DNA from: Betaproteobacteria bacterium
GTDB taxonomy: Bacteria; Pseudomonadota; Gammaproteobacteria; Burkholderiales; Casimicrobiaceae
Assembly: GCA_016192065.1 (NCBI GenBank)
Contig: JACPUX010000064.1
Span: 1-64,000, forward strand
Reading direction: 5' to 3'
Length of the DNA stretch: 64,000 nucleotides
Positions 1 to 7,439 of the stretch are shown here, piece after piece (positions within the stretch are counted from its first letter, which is position 1; each line of letters starts with the position of its first letter). The notes beneath the pieces are model-generated. The model searched no databases. It was not told the DNA's origin and was given only the letters and a program-made list of their open reading frames with translations. Made by a program: the position numbers and the translations under genes.

Positions 1-201
1 CGGAGCGTCGCGCTCGGTCAGGAATCGGCGGCAAGCACTCAGAACCGGGGGGGTGCGGCGGTTTTTGCGGGCGCGATGGCGCTACCGTCGATCGACCGCG
101 CGCAAAACCGGCATCGTCACCGCGCAATCGCCTCGCGCGGGGGAAGGGGAAAAGAGCCATTTTCTGGGGCGTGCCGAATTTCGCGCACGCTGACCGGGCT
201 C

Positions 202-256
202 GTCCAACAAACGGATCAGGTCGCGGCTTCGCGCGACCTATCCTTATTCGTTAGGC
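202..256 (-). other. integron attC recombination site
   Basis: Read on the minus strand, the 55 bases begin with GCCTAAC (fits RYYYAAC) and end with GTTGGAC (fits GTTRRRY), the two outer core sites of an attC. Between them is an imperfect palindrome: AGGTCGCG pairs with CGCGACCT around a CGAAGC loop, and GGAT pairs with ATCC with one unpaired G between the two stems. Such extrahelical bases and a length of 55-60 bases are typical of short attC sites. The stop codon TAA of the neighbouring gene lies inside GCCTAAC, which is the usual cassette arrangement. Seen directly; the functional call is inference. Confidence 0.82.
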
Positions 257-673
257 TGCGACACGTTTGTAGAACTCGACGTTATAGCCACTGAGGACAT
301 AATAACTCTCACCCTCAAAGTGAATGTGCTGGAGAGAACGCTCTTTCTCTTCGTGCCACGCGATGATCACCGAGGATGAATCACGCGCAACGACTGAGTA
401 GGGAACGGTGTCATTTGTGTCCTCGAACTCGGTGTAGATGCGCGTCTCTGTGAAGCGAAGCGTGAACTTTCCAAAGATGTTTTCAAACCGCTCCCGTGTC
501 TCCGGAGCGAGTTCTTTCTGGTATTTCCAAAGCGCGATTGTGCGTTCTTTATCGGAGCGCCAAGTACCCAGGAGGCGCTTGTCGACAAGACGCTTTTCGG
601 TGGCGCAAAGCGCGCCACTCGTGAGCAAGGCGACTGAAGTTCCGAGGATGGCTTTAAGTGCGTGACGGCGCAT
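251..673 (-). CDS. secreted protein carried on an integron gene cassette
   Basis: A 140-residue protein of unknown function. Residues 1-24 form a signal peptide (basic start, hydrophobic core, cleavage near GALCA), so it is probably periplasmic. The mature part begins with a LLGTWRSD motif, reminiscent of small lipocalin-like or stress-domain proteins, and is rich in aromatic and acidic residues; I cannot name a family with confidence. Base composition is clearly less GC-rich than the neighbours. The gene lies between a GTTAGGC core site four bases before its ATG and an attC at its stop codon, so it has the structure of a mobile cassette. No promoter of its own is obvious. I did not recognise an integrase gene beside it. 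Confidence 0.8.
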   Translation of the reverse strand: MRRHALKAILGTSVALLTSGALCATEKRLVDKRLLGTWRSDKERTIALWKYQKELAPETRERFENIFGKFTLRFTETRIYTEFEDTNDTVPYSVVARDSSSVIIAWHEEKERSLQHIHFEGESYYVLSGYNVEFYKRVAA

Positions 674-677
674 AGCT

Positions 678-684
678 GCCTAAC
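678..684 (-). other. cassette 5' core site GTTAGGC
   Basis: On the minus strand GTTAGGC matches GTTRRRY exactly and sits just upstream of the cassette gene's ATG at 673. Strand exchange between G and TT would give a cassette of about 476 bases running from here to the attC. The sequence to its right has no matching RYYYAAC partner within 150 bases, so this may be a remnant attI or the truncated end of a lost upstream attC. Confidence 0.65.
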
Positions 685-1600
685 CTTTAAATGGGGCGCC
701 GAAAAGACGGAAAATAAACCGTCATGGTAGGACCAGACGGATTACTATCGCCAATAGAATCAACGCCACATCCGGTTTTAGTACGTCCCAATGAAAAACC
801 GAAAACCATCCTTCCCAGCCCTCCCGATTTCTTGCTTCGTTTCCCTCACCCACGCCGCCGCCTCGGCAGCCCCGCTCCCGGCGAAATGGTTGCCGCACAT
901 GATGCTCCAATCGACCGCGCCGCTCAAGACTGCGGTCTTGCAACACGAGGCCGCGCAGCCCGAGCCACCGCTCGGGGTTTTCCCGGATCACCGTCCACAA
1001 TTCGATCAGGCGTCCGCGGCCTGAAAGTCTCGCGGCGCTTTACGCCGCTGTCCGACTGGCGCGGGGCCCCGCCCGAGGACGTGATTTGCGGCGTCAGCGC
1101 TGCGAGGCTTTCAGGCCGCGGGCGCCAGCCCTGTCGGTTCAGCGGCGGCAAGAACCAGAAGATCAAACCGCCAGGGAAGCGAAACCAAGAGACCAAACGG
1201 GTTCGCACAATGTCTGGCTCGGTGCGCGGCAAACTGCGCAGCCCCGCAGCCCCAGCCCATTGCCCCCGCCCCCCTTTCCCCGCTACAATGCCGCTTTCTT
1301 CAACCCTTAACGATTTCGCCATGCAAACCTTCGTCTTCACCACTGCCGCCGGCAAGGCCCGCCACAATTGGCGCGGCGCTGCTTTGGGTTTGGTGTCGCC
1401 GATGGGTGTGGGTGGCGGCATCTTGGTCTCCCCTAAGGTCCACAGGGGCGGCATCCGGTAATTCCCTGGTCGGGGTGTCCCGCCAGGAAGTTGCGGCGGG
1501 AAAGCTCCGATATCCTCGAAGAGTCTTTTTCCCGCTTTGATTTTGGCGCTTGGCGCCGATTCGCGCGCGTGGCCACGAGCCGCGCCCGCGGGGAAAAGTC
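685..1600. other. gene-poor stretch with a promoter-like site and hairpins
   Basis: About 900 bases without a convincing gene. Open frames here have arginine- and proline-rich, low-complexity translations on both strands and look non-coding. A sigma70-like element lies at 1260-1289 (TTGCCC, 18-base spacer, TACAAT) and is followed at 1321-1461 by a 46-codon frame that could be a leader peptide or the broken start of a gene. At 1478-1501 TCCCGCC and GGCGGGA can pair. The stretch leads into the MFS gene at 1601, so it may be its leader region. No integron-integrase remnant was recognised. Confidence 0.35.
1260..1289 (+). promoter_or_regulatory. possible sigma70 promoter upstream of the MFS gene
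   Basis: TTGCCC at 1260-1265 and TACAAT at 1284-1289 are separated by 18 bases. The -10 element matches 5 of 6 consensus bases and the -35 matches 4 of 6. The next start codons are the 46-codon frame at 1321 and the MFS gene at 1601. Start-site mapping is lacking, so this is a candidate only. Confidence 0.35.
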
Positions 1601-2878
1601 ATGAACAAGAAACGATTTTTGCAGTTTTGGCAATGGCGGCCCAGCGGTTTGTGGCGCCGGCCGGCTTTCGCGCGGCTGTGGGCGTCGCTCACCGTCACTT
1701 CTTTCGGCGGGCAGATCACCAACCTGGCGCTACCGCTCACTGCGGCGCTGCTCTTGAACGCCACGCCGTTCGAAATGGGTTTGCTGGTGGCCTTGGAGTT
1801 GGCACCTTTCGCCTTGATCGGACTTTTCGCCGGAGTGTGGGTGGATCGCCTGGCCAAGTTGCCGCTGATCATCATCACCGACGTGGCGCGGGGCGTTTTC
1901 CTGCTCGCAGTGCCCCTGGCGGCGGCCTTTGGGCATTTGCACATGAGCGTGCTCTACCTCGTGGGCTTCGTGTGCGGCGTGGGCAACGTGATCGGCGGCG
2001 CGGCCTATCAGGTGTTCATCACGCAAATCGTCGGTCGGCAAAACCTGGTGGAAGCGAACGCCAAGATTGCGGTCAGCCAGTCGTCGGCGGAATTGGTCGG
2101 GCCGGGTGCGGCGGGTTTTCTCATCCACGCTTTGGGCGCGCCTTTTGCAATCACGCTCGATGCCATTTCTTTTCTGGTGTCGGGCTGGATGCTCAAAGAC
2201 ATCCAGGATCGCGGCGAACCCACGCATGGCGGAAGTGCCAGCGCCTCGATTTGGGCCGAGATTCTAGAGGGCCTGCGTTTGGTCTGGCGCAACGAAGTGT
2301 TGCGCCTCTTGGCCTGGACCGTGGCGCTGTGGCAATTCCTGCACTGCATGTATCTGGCGGTGATCATTCTGTTCGCCAGCCGCGAGCTGGGGTTGTCGGC
2401 TGGGGCCATCGGCTTCATTTATGCGATGTCCGGTGCGGGCTGCCTTTTGGCCGCGGTGTTGGCCAAACGGGGCGGCGAGCGCTTCGGGGTGGGGCCGCAA
2501 ACGGCGCAGGGGCTGGCGCTTACGGCCCTGGCCTGGCTGGTTTTTGCCGTGGCCAGCGGTGGTTACTGGGTAGCCCTGGCCACCCTGAGCCTGGGCATGC
2601 TGCTGTTCGGTTTCGGTGCGACCTTATTCACCGTGAACTACTTGAGCCTGCGACAAGCGATCACGCCCGATGCGCTCTTGGGCCGTATGACCGCCACCAT
2701 GCGCTTTTTGACCGTGGCGGCGGCACCGGTAGGCTCGCTGTTCGGCGGCCTCCTGGCCAGCGCCATCGGCTTGAGGGCCACCTTGTGGTGCGTGGGTATT
2801 GCCGGGCTGGGCTTGGGCACGTTCATGACCGGGTTTTCGGCGCTGCGCGAGGTGCGGCGTTTGCCCAGCGGCGAGTGA
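1601..2878 (+). CDS. MFS transporter, EntS/MFS_3-like exporter
   Basis: A 425-residue inner-membrane protein with about twelve hydrophobic segments. The N-terminal portion has the cytoplasmic loop motif GVWVDRLAK between helices 2 and 3 and the loop before the last helices carries the QAITPDALLGRMTATMRF type sequence characteristic of the EntS-like MFS_3 group, which exports siderophores, drugs or other small molecules. The start at 1601 was chosen over an in-frame ATG 51 bases upstream because the upstream stretch is arginine-rich and the hydrophobic domain follows closely from MNKKRF. It stands alone, not in an obvious operon, so the substrate cannot be inferred. Confidence 0.87.
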   Translation: MNKKRFLQFWQWRPSGLWRRPAFARLWASLTVTSFGGQITNLALPLTAALLLNATPFEMGLLVALELAPFALIGLFAGVWVDRLAKLPLIIITDVARGVFLLAVPLAAAFGHLHMSVLYLVGFVCGVGNVIGGAAYQVFITQIVGRQNLVEANAKIAVSQSSAELVGPGAAGFLIHALGAPFAITLDAISFLVSGWMLKDIQDRGEPTHGGSASASIWAEILEGLRLVWRNEVLRLLAWTVALWQFLHCMYLAVIILFASRELGLSAGAIGFIYAMSGAGCLLAAVLAKRGGERFGVGPQTAQGLALTALAWLVFAVASGGYWVALATLSLGMLLFGFGATLFTVNYLSLRQAITPDALLGRMTATMRFLTVAAAPVGSLFGGLLASAIGLRATLWCVGIAGLGLGTFMTGFSALREVRRLPSGE

Positions 2879-2963
2879 GGCCGGGGGCGGTTGCGGCGGG
2901 TTGCTCGCGCGAGGCTTGCACTCCCACAGCGCTTCGCGGCTGCCGCCGCTCCTGCGCTTCGTT

Positions 2964-3230
2964 TCAGCGGCAGTCGCGGTCGATCTCTTCCAGCGTGTTC
3001 ATGCCGCCTTTTTGCTGCTGCGCGCGGTAATAAGGCGTACTGTGGAGCTGCATCTGGGCGTAGCGCTGTTCGAGTTCGGAGGGTTCTTTTTTCTTCACTG
3101 CCGGGTCGAGCGGGGCGATCTTGCATTTGGCCGGCGCCTGGGCGAGCATGGCGGGAGATTCCGGCGGGGTGGCGCAGGCGGCCAGAAAGAAGGCGGCGGC
3201 ACTGAGGCCAAGGACGGCATTGAGGTTCAT
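2964..3230 (-). CDS. small lipoprotein of unknown function
   Basis: An 88-residue protein with a lipoprotein signal: hydrophobic stretch followed by the lipobox LAAC, giving a lipidated cysteine near residue 19. The rest is short, charged, and contains a central KKKEPSELEQRY segment and a further cysteine at the end. A strong AAGGAG ribosome-binding sequence lies 8 bases before the ATG at 3230, which decides the start over an upstream in-frame ATG. It is divergent from the AlaX gene. No family recognised; probably anchored in the outer or inner membrane. Confidence 0.72.
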   Translation of the reverse strand: MNLNAVLGLSAAAFFLAACATPPESPAMLAQAPAKCKIAPLDPAVKKKEPSELEQRYAQMQLHSTPYYRAQQQKGGMNTLEEIDRDCR

Positions 3231-3305
3231 GGCGAGACTCCTTGCTCCGGATGACACAATCGTAGACCATTTGGCACCGAACTCGGTTCGGCAACCCTAA
3301 AACGC

Positions 3306-4034
3306 ATGAGCCCAAAAACCGACTTACTGTTCCAGGCCGATTCCTATCAACAATCCTGCGCCGCGCGAGTTGTGGCGGTGGACGACCGCGGCATTCAGCT
3401 CGACCGCACGGTGTTCTACGCCAACAGCGGCGGCCAGCCGGGCGACACCGGCTGGCTTATGCTGCCCCATGGCGAACAATTGCGCATCATCGACACCCGC
3501 AAGGGCGAGGTTCCCGGGGAAATCATCCACGTTCCCGAGGCGGGCGCGAAGCTGCCGGCCCTGGGCAGTGAGGTCGAGGCGCGCATCGATTGGCAGCGGC
3601 GTTACCGGCACATGCGCTTTCACACCAGCCTGCATCTATTGTCCAAGGTGCTGGCGGTGCCGGCCACCGGCAACCAGATCGCCGAAGACAAGGCGCGGGC
3701 GGACTTCACCGAGTTGCCCGGCGCGCTCGACAAAGCGGCCATCGAACAACAGCTCAATGCCCTCATCGCTGAGGGGCATGAAGTGCGCGTGACCTGGATC
3801 GACGAAGCTGAACTCGACCGCCGGCCCGAACTCGTGCGCACGCTCTACGCCCTGCCGCCGCGCGGCCAGGGCACATTGCGCCTGATCGACATCGTCGATA
3901 CCGATCAACAGCCCTGCGGCGGCACGCACGTGGCCAACACCCGCGAAATCGGCCCCATTCAGGTGCTCAAAATCGAGAACAAGGGCAAAGAGAACAAGCG
4001 CGTAGTTTTGGGCTTTGCCGCGGGCAGCGCGTAA
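3306..4034 (+). CDS. alaX: alanyl-tRNA editing protein, AlaX type
   Basis: A 242-residue free-standing editing-domain protein. It hydrolyses Ser-tRNA(Ala) or Gly-tRNA(Ala) in the cytoplasm, backing up alanyl-tRNA synthetase. The zinc-binding set is intact: H106 and H110 in an HxxxH motif (HTSLH), with C204 and H208 in CGGTH. The N-terminal half holds the SGGQPGDTG signature shared with the AlaRS editing region. Its length agrees with AlaX forms that keep the N-terminal beta-barrel domain. It starts 75 bases from the divergent lipoprotein gene, and the downstream DUF1223 gene begins after a 56-base gap. Confidence 0.9.
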   Translation: MSPKTDLLFQADSYQQSCAARVVAVDDRGIQLDRTVFYANSGGQPGDTGWLMLPHGEQLRIIDTRKGEVPGEIIHVPEAGAKLPALGSEVEARIDWQRRYRHMRFHTSLHLLSKVLAVPATGNQIAEDKARADFTELPGALDKAAIEQQLNALIAEGHEVRVTWIDEAELDRRPELVRTLYALPPRGQGTLRLIDIVDTDQQPCGGTHVANTREIGPIQVLKIENKGKENKRVVLGFAAGSA

Positions 4035-4090
4035 GGAATTGGGTGACGGGGCGACTGAGAGAGCGTCCGCCTCAATCTGGGAGACTGCCC

Positions 4091-4867
4091 ATGACACGGT
4101 TCGCCATCCTGCTGCTGGCTGGGTGTTTGCTGCCCCTGGGGGCGGTCGCGACAAGCCCGTCGGGGCGCCGGTGCATGATCGAAGCACCAGCCTTTACTCC
4201 GGCGCTGGTAGAGCTTTACACCTCGGAAGGATGTGATTCCTGTCCGCTGGCGGATCGGTGGCTCGCGCGGTGGCCTGCCACACTCTTCGCCGCCGAGGTC
4301 ATTCCGCTGGCCTTCCATGTCACCTATTGGGATCGATTGGGCTGGCGCGACCCCTTCGCCCAGGCCGACTTCGACGCACGTCAGGATCTCCAGGCCGTGG
4401 TCGGAGGCAAACGGCGGCTCTACACGCCGCAGGTGTTCGTCGATGGCGCGGAAACGCTCGAATGGCGCCAGGAGAGGGCCGTCGACGCGCGCCTTGGCGC
4501 GGCGCGTCGGCGACCTGCCGAGGCGCGCCTCGAAGCACAATGGCAAGTGCTTGGCGAGCACTTGCAAGTGAGCATTTCCGGCACCTTGTGGCGCGGCGAG
4601 GCGAAGCTTCATCTTGCCGTGGCGGAAAGCGGCCTGGTCAGTGCCGTGGAGCGGGGTGAGAACGCCGGCAAGCAACTTCGCCACGATCATGTGGTGCGCC
4701 TCTGGCGCGAGCTTGGGCCACTGCGCGCAGGCAGTTTCAGCACCGAGGAACGGTTGGACTTGCCTGCCGGCCTGCGTCCTGCCCAGGCCCGTCTCGTGGC
4801 CTGGGTCGCCGCCGACGGTCCCGGTGGCGTGCGCGCCGCGTTGGCCGCGCCTTTGGTGTGCCCGTGA
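4091..4867 (+). CDS. DUF1223 thioredoxin-like secreted protein
   Basis: A 258-residue protein with an N-terminal signal peptide (residues 1-20) and a thioredoxin-like fold of the DUF1223 family. The active-site-like CDSC motif is C48-xx-C51 in the sequence TSEGCDSCPLADRW, which suggests a periplasmic thiol-disulfide role, although no substrate is known for the family. The ATG at 4091 is preferred over an in-frame ATG at 4043 because it places the signal peptide at the true N terminus. The stop overlaps the start of the DUF924 gene (GTGA), suggesting translational coupling. Confidence 0.83.
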   Translation: MTRFAILLLAGCLLPLGAVATSPSGRRCMIEAPAFTPALVELYTSEGCDSCPLADRWLARWPATLFAAEVIPLAFHVTYWDRLGWRDPFAQADFDARQDLQAVVGGKRRLYTPQVFVDGAETLEWRQERAVDARLGAARRRPAEARLEAQWQVLGEHLQVSISGTLWRGEAKLHLAVAESGLVSAVERGENAGKQLRHDHVVRLWRELGPLRAGSFSTEERLDLPAGLRPAQARLVAWVAADGPGGVRAALAAPLVCP

Positions 4868-5451
4868 AACCGCCGCCGGCCGCGCCGGCCGTGCTCGATT
4901 TCTGGTTCGGGGCGGCCGGCTCGCCTGAACATGGAAAGCCGCGCGAATGCTGGTTTCGCAAGGATCTTGATGTCGACGCGGCAATCCGCGCCCGCTTTGG
5001 TTCTGTGGTGAACGAGGCCTTGGCCGGTGGCCTGGTCGATTGGGCGGGCGATCCCCGGACCGCCCTGGCTCTGCTTTTGTTGCTCGACCAATTCCCCCGT
5101 AATCTCTTTCGCCAATCGGCCGAGGCTTTTGCCGGAGACGCGCGAGCGAGGCTGCTGGCGCGGGAAATGGTGGCCGCGCGCTGGGACGAGGGTTTGCTGC
5201 CGGTCGAGCGCGTCTTCGTTTATCTTCCTTTCGAGCACAGCGAGGATTTGGCCGACCAGGACCGCGCCGTCGCGCTTTTCGCGGCGCTTGCTCAGGCGCA
5301 GCCTGGCTTCGCCGGATTTCTCGACTATGCCGAGCGCCACCGCGAGGTGATCCGGCGCTTTGGCCGCTTTCCGCATCGTAATGCCGCGCTGGGGCGGGCA
5401 TCCACCCCGGCGGAAGCCCTCTACCTCGCCCAGCCGGGCAGCGGGTTCTGA
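4864..5451 (+). CDS. DUF924 family protein
   Basis: About 195 residues, starting with a GTG that overlaps the preceding stop codon. The family hallmark is present: VLDFWFG near the N terminus, WF(R)KD, then LLLLDQFPRN and later PFEHSEDLADQ. DUF924 proteins are helical, TPR-like, cytoplasmic, and of unknown biochemical role. Length is normal for the family. A second GTG at 4858 is in frame and only two codons longer. Its position behind the DUF1223 gene suggests a two-gene operon; REP-like repeats follow immediately. Confidence 0.86.
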   Translation: MKPPPAAPAVLDFWFGAAGSPEHGKPRECWFRKDLDVDAAIRARFGSVVNEALAGGLVDWAGDPRTALALLLLLDQFPRNLFRQSAEAFAGDARARLLAREMVAARWDEGLLPVERVFVYLPFEHSEDLADQDRAVALFAALAQAQPGFAGFLDYAERHREVIRRFGRFPHRNAALGRASTPAEALYLAQPGSGF

Positions 5452-5477
5452 GCGCCTGGCGCGATAGCTGTTGCGAG

Positions 5478-5602
5478 GGTCGTGGCGGCCTTGGCCGCGA
5501 AGCGATCGTCTGCATCCCGGCCACTGCTTTCGCGGGCAAGCCCGCTCCTACAGTCCATCTCGCGCCTCGGTCTGGGTCGGAGCGGCTTTGGCCGTGATAG
5601 GG
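5478..5602. repeat. cluster of three REP-like palindromes
   Basis: Three short imperfect palindromes lie in alternating orientation: GTCGTGGCGGCCTTGGCCGCGAA (5480-5502), TTTCGCGGGCAAGCCCGCTCC (5528-5548, followed by TACAG) and GTCGGAGCGGCTTTGGCCG (5576-5594). They match the REP sequences common in Pseudomonas and some Betaproteobacteria, in which GCGGGC/GCCCGC or GCGGCC/GGCCGC arms flank a short loop and end in TCCTAC. Alternating orientation is typical of REP doublets (REPINs). Related copies occur at 12333 and 23236. They fill the gap between the DUF924 gene and the next gene. Confidence 0.75.
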
Positions 5603-5680
5603 CGGTTCCCCGGCAGCGGTCGCGGACGCGCCGGCTGGTCACCCCAGGGGCCGCCCTGAAGCTGCCCGCGCGGTCGTTGC

Positions 5681-5703
5681 GGACTCCCTCAGGGGAGTTG
5701 TCC
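5681..5703. other. hairpin upstream of the 5763 gene
   Basis: GGACTCCC and GGGAGTTGTCC can pair around a TCAG loop with a small bulge. It lies about 60 bases before the start codon of the next gene. No T-run follows, so it is not a convincing intrinsic terminator; it may be a structured leader or further repeat sequence. Confidence 0.3.
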
Positions 5704-5762
5704 GCCCCCTCGGCAGGCGGTAGGATGCCGTCATGGAACAACGCTCGCTCCCGGAGGGAATC

Positions 5763-6275
5763 ATGCGCGCCGTCACGCTCACTGTTTTGCTGCTGTTGCT
5801 CCCGGGCGCGGCGCGCGCCGACAAGTACATCATGTGCGACGACTCCGTCCGCTCGGGCCTCGAATGCTTCGTCACGGCGCTGGACCGGGCGTATGAGTAT
5901 TGTCGGCAGGTGGAGAGTATCGTCATCATCGAGTTCGGCGTCGACGAAGCCAATGCCGGCACCAATGGCGCCAAGCTCGCGGCCTGCGCCGAAAAGTATC
6001 ACCGCGATCTCAAGCCCTCGTATGTCGCCGCCCTGAAAGAGATGGCCAAGCACCGCGGGCTGACCGAGCGGGTCAAGCAAGCGCACACCTTCTGGGCGGA
6101 AAGTATCAAGGCGCTCGCCCCCCAAAGCGGCGAGTCCGATGTAGACTACAAAGTAAGAGTGATGGCGCAGTTGGACCACCTCCGGGACCGCGCGGCGGAA
6201 CTCAAAGCCGAGCTTGCCGAGCGGGCATCCGCGCTGGCGCAGAAGGCCGCCAGCAAACTGAAAAAGAAATCCTGA
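5763..6275 (+). CDS. secreted alpha-helical protein of unknown function
   Basis: A 170-residue protein with a clear signal peptide (residues 1-18, cleavage after RARA). The mature protein contains four cysteines in its first half (CDDS, LECF, YCRQ, AACAEKY), which may form disulfides in the periplasm. The C-terminal third is a charged, alanine-rich helix with a lysine-rich tail (KKAASKLKKKS style), likely a coiled coil. The start at 5763 is preferred to an in-frame ATG 30 bases upstream because a GGAGGGAATC ribosome-binding sequence precedes it. The following gene starts three bases after the stop, so the two are probably co-transcribed. I do not recognise the family. Confidence 0.7.
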   Translation: MRAVTLTVLLLLLPGAARADKYIMCDDSVRSGLECFVTALDRAYEYCRQVESIVIIEFGVDEANAGTNGAKLAACAEKYHRDLKPSYVAALKEMAKHRGLTERVKQAHTFWAESIKALAPQSGESDVDYKVRVMAQLDHLRDRAAELKAELAERASALAQKAASKLKKKS

Positions 6276-6278
6276 ACG

Positions 6279-6743
6279 ATGCGTAGAGTTCTGAGTTTTG
6301 GTTTGGCGAGTTTCGTGATCGTGCTCGCGGTAGGGGTGTGGCTTTCTTTTTTCGCCGATTACAGCGATGGCTTTCGAGTCGGCCAGGTGATCAAACTGAG
6401 CCACAAGGGCTACGTCTTCAAGACCTGGGAAGGCACGCTCGATCAGGGCTATCTGGCCCCGCAAGCGGACACCGGGATCGCCACCCGCATCTGGGATTTC
6501 TCGGTCGACGAGAGCGACGTCGCGCTGCGCCGCGACATCGACGCGGCCATCGCCGGCAACCACCGCGTCAGACTGTACTATCGCGAAAAGCTCATCCAAT
6601 GGAGCTTCCGCGGCGACACCAAGTACTTCGTTCACAAGCTGGAGCAAGTGCATGCCGGCGAGAACCGCCAGCCGCCACCACCCGCCGTGCCCGCACCTGC
6701 GGCGGCGCCAGCGAAGAGCGTGATGCCCGCGGCGGGGAATTAG
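6279..6743 (+). CDS. membrane-anchored protein of unknown role
   Basis: A 154-residue protein with one N-terminal transmembrane segment (about residues 5-27) and a soluble, probably periplasmic domain. The motif YSDGFRVGQVIKLSHKGYVFKTWEG matches in style a conserved small-protein family that is often labelled, almost certainly wrongly, '6-phosphogluconate dehydrogenase' in databases; there is no Rossmann fold here. The C terminus is a proline/alanine-rich tail. It begins three bases after the preceding gene stops, so the two form an operon and may act together at the membrane. Confidence 0.7.
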   Translation: MRRVLSFGLASFVIVLAVGVWLSFFADYSDGFRVGQVIKLSHKGYVFKTWEGTLDQGYLAPQADTGIATRIWDFSVDESDVALRRDIDAAIAGNHRVRLYYREKLIQWSFRGDTKYFVHKLEQVHAGENRQPPPPAVPAPAAAPAKSVMPAAGN

Positions 6744-6761
6744 CGGCGGTCCACCGCGGTT

Positions 6762-7247
6762 TTACGCCTTACCAAGGGTGGGTTGAAAGAGCCCTCTCCA
6801 TTGCGCCAGGAAGCGGTGCGTATCGATCGCCCCTTCCATCGGCGCCCACACCGCGGACTCGTCGGGCGCCAGGGGCTCATAAGGGCCGGCCTTGGCTTCG
6901 AAGAATATGGTGCCTGGTTCGAGCGCGACGACCGTATGCCATTCTCCCGCGGCAAGGGTGACGCCGCAGGCTTCGCCTGCCGCGGTGAGATCTTGCGTGG
7001 CGAGGGGTTCGCCCTGGTGGTCGAAGGTGATCACGCCCAGCCGGCCGCGCAGCACCATCATGGTCTCGTCTTTGTCGGTGGCGCGGTGGCGATGAGGACG
7101 AACGTAGCTTTCAGGTTCGATGGCGTTGAGCAGCCGGTGGCAGGGATGCTCCGGGCCGGAGTGGAAGTTGTGGTTCATGCGCCGCCTTGGGGCCTGGCGG
7201 GCGGCGGCGCTGGTGGCGTCGAGCAGGGCGCTGGTGATGGGGGTCAT
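6762..7247 (-). CDS. WbuC-family cupin metalloprotein
   Basis: A 161-residue protein of the WbuC cupin family. The metal-site residues appear in HPCHRLLNAIEPESYVRPHRH (two closely spaced histidines) and the later EWHTVVAL histidine. WbuC proteins are usually found in O-antigen clusters and have no settled function, but this gene stands apart from any polysaccharide locus. The ATG at 7247 was chosen because the upstream in-frame extension lacks family similarity. It is convergent with the membrane-protein gene at 6743. Confidence 0.82.
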   Translation of the reverse strand: MTPITSALLDATSAAARQAPRRRMNHNFHSGPEHPCHRLLNAIEPESYVRPHRHRATDKDETMMVLRGRLGVITFDHQGEPLATQDLTAAGEACGVTLAAGEWHTVVALEPGTIFFEAKAGPYEPLAPDESAVWAPMEGAIDTHRFLAQWRGLFQPTLGKA

Positions 7248-7439
7248 GGGGACGTGATTGAAGGTAGGCGTGGTGCAAAGGGTGGTGCGAATCAGGCCAC
7301 ACGCGGAGGAAACGCGGATCCGAACCACCACCGCGGTGAAGGCCGGCGTCCAGCTCGCTGAGTGTTCCGATTCGCGGCTTGAGCCGGAATGACGAATCCT
7401 GATTGGGTCAGCGTCTCCCTGGGCGGCGGGTCTTGCGGG

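Noticed and set aside
685-1320. Integron integrase remnant next to the cassette
   Set aside because: No stretch on either strand shows tyrosine-recombinase motifs; frames are low-complexity.
724-1461. 245-codon frame in the gap before the MFS gene
   Set aside because: Proline/arginine-rich, no family features; only the last 46 codons follow a promoter-like site.
1537-3030. 497-codon frame overlapping the MFS gene
   Set aside because: Same strand, other frame, low-complexity; the MFS gene in the other frame has clear membrane and family motifs.
5478-5602. CRISPR repeats
   Set aside because: Units alternate in orientation and have no equal spacers; they fit REP palindromes.
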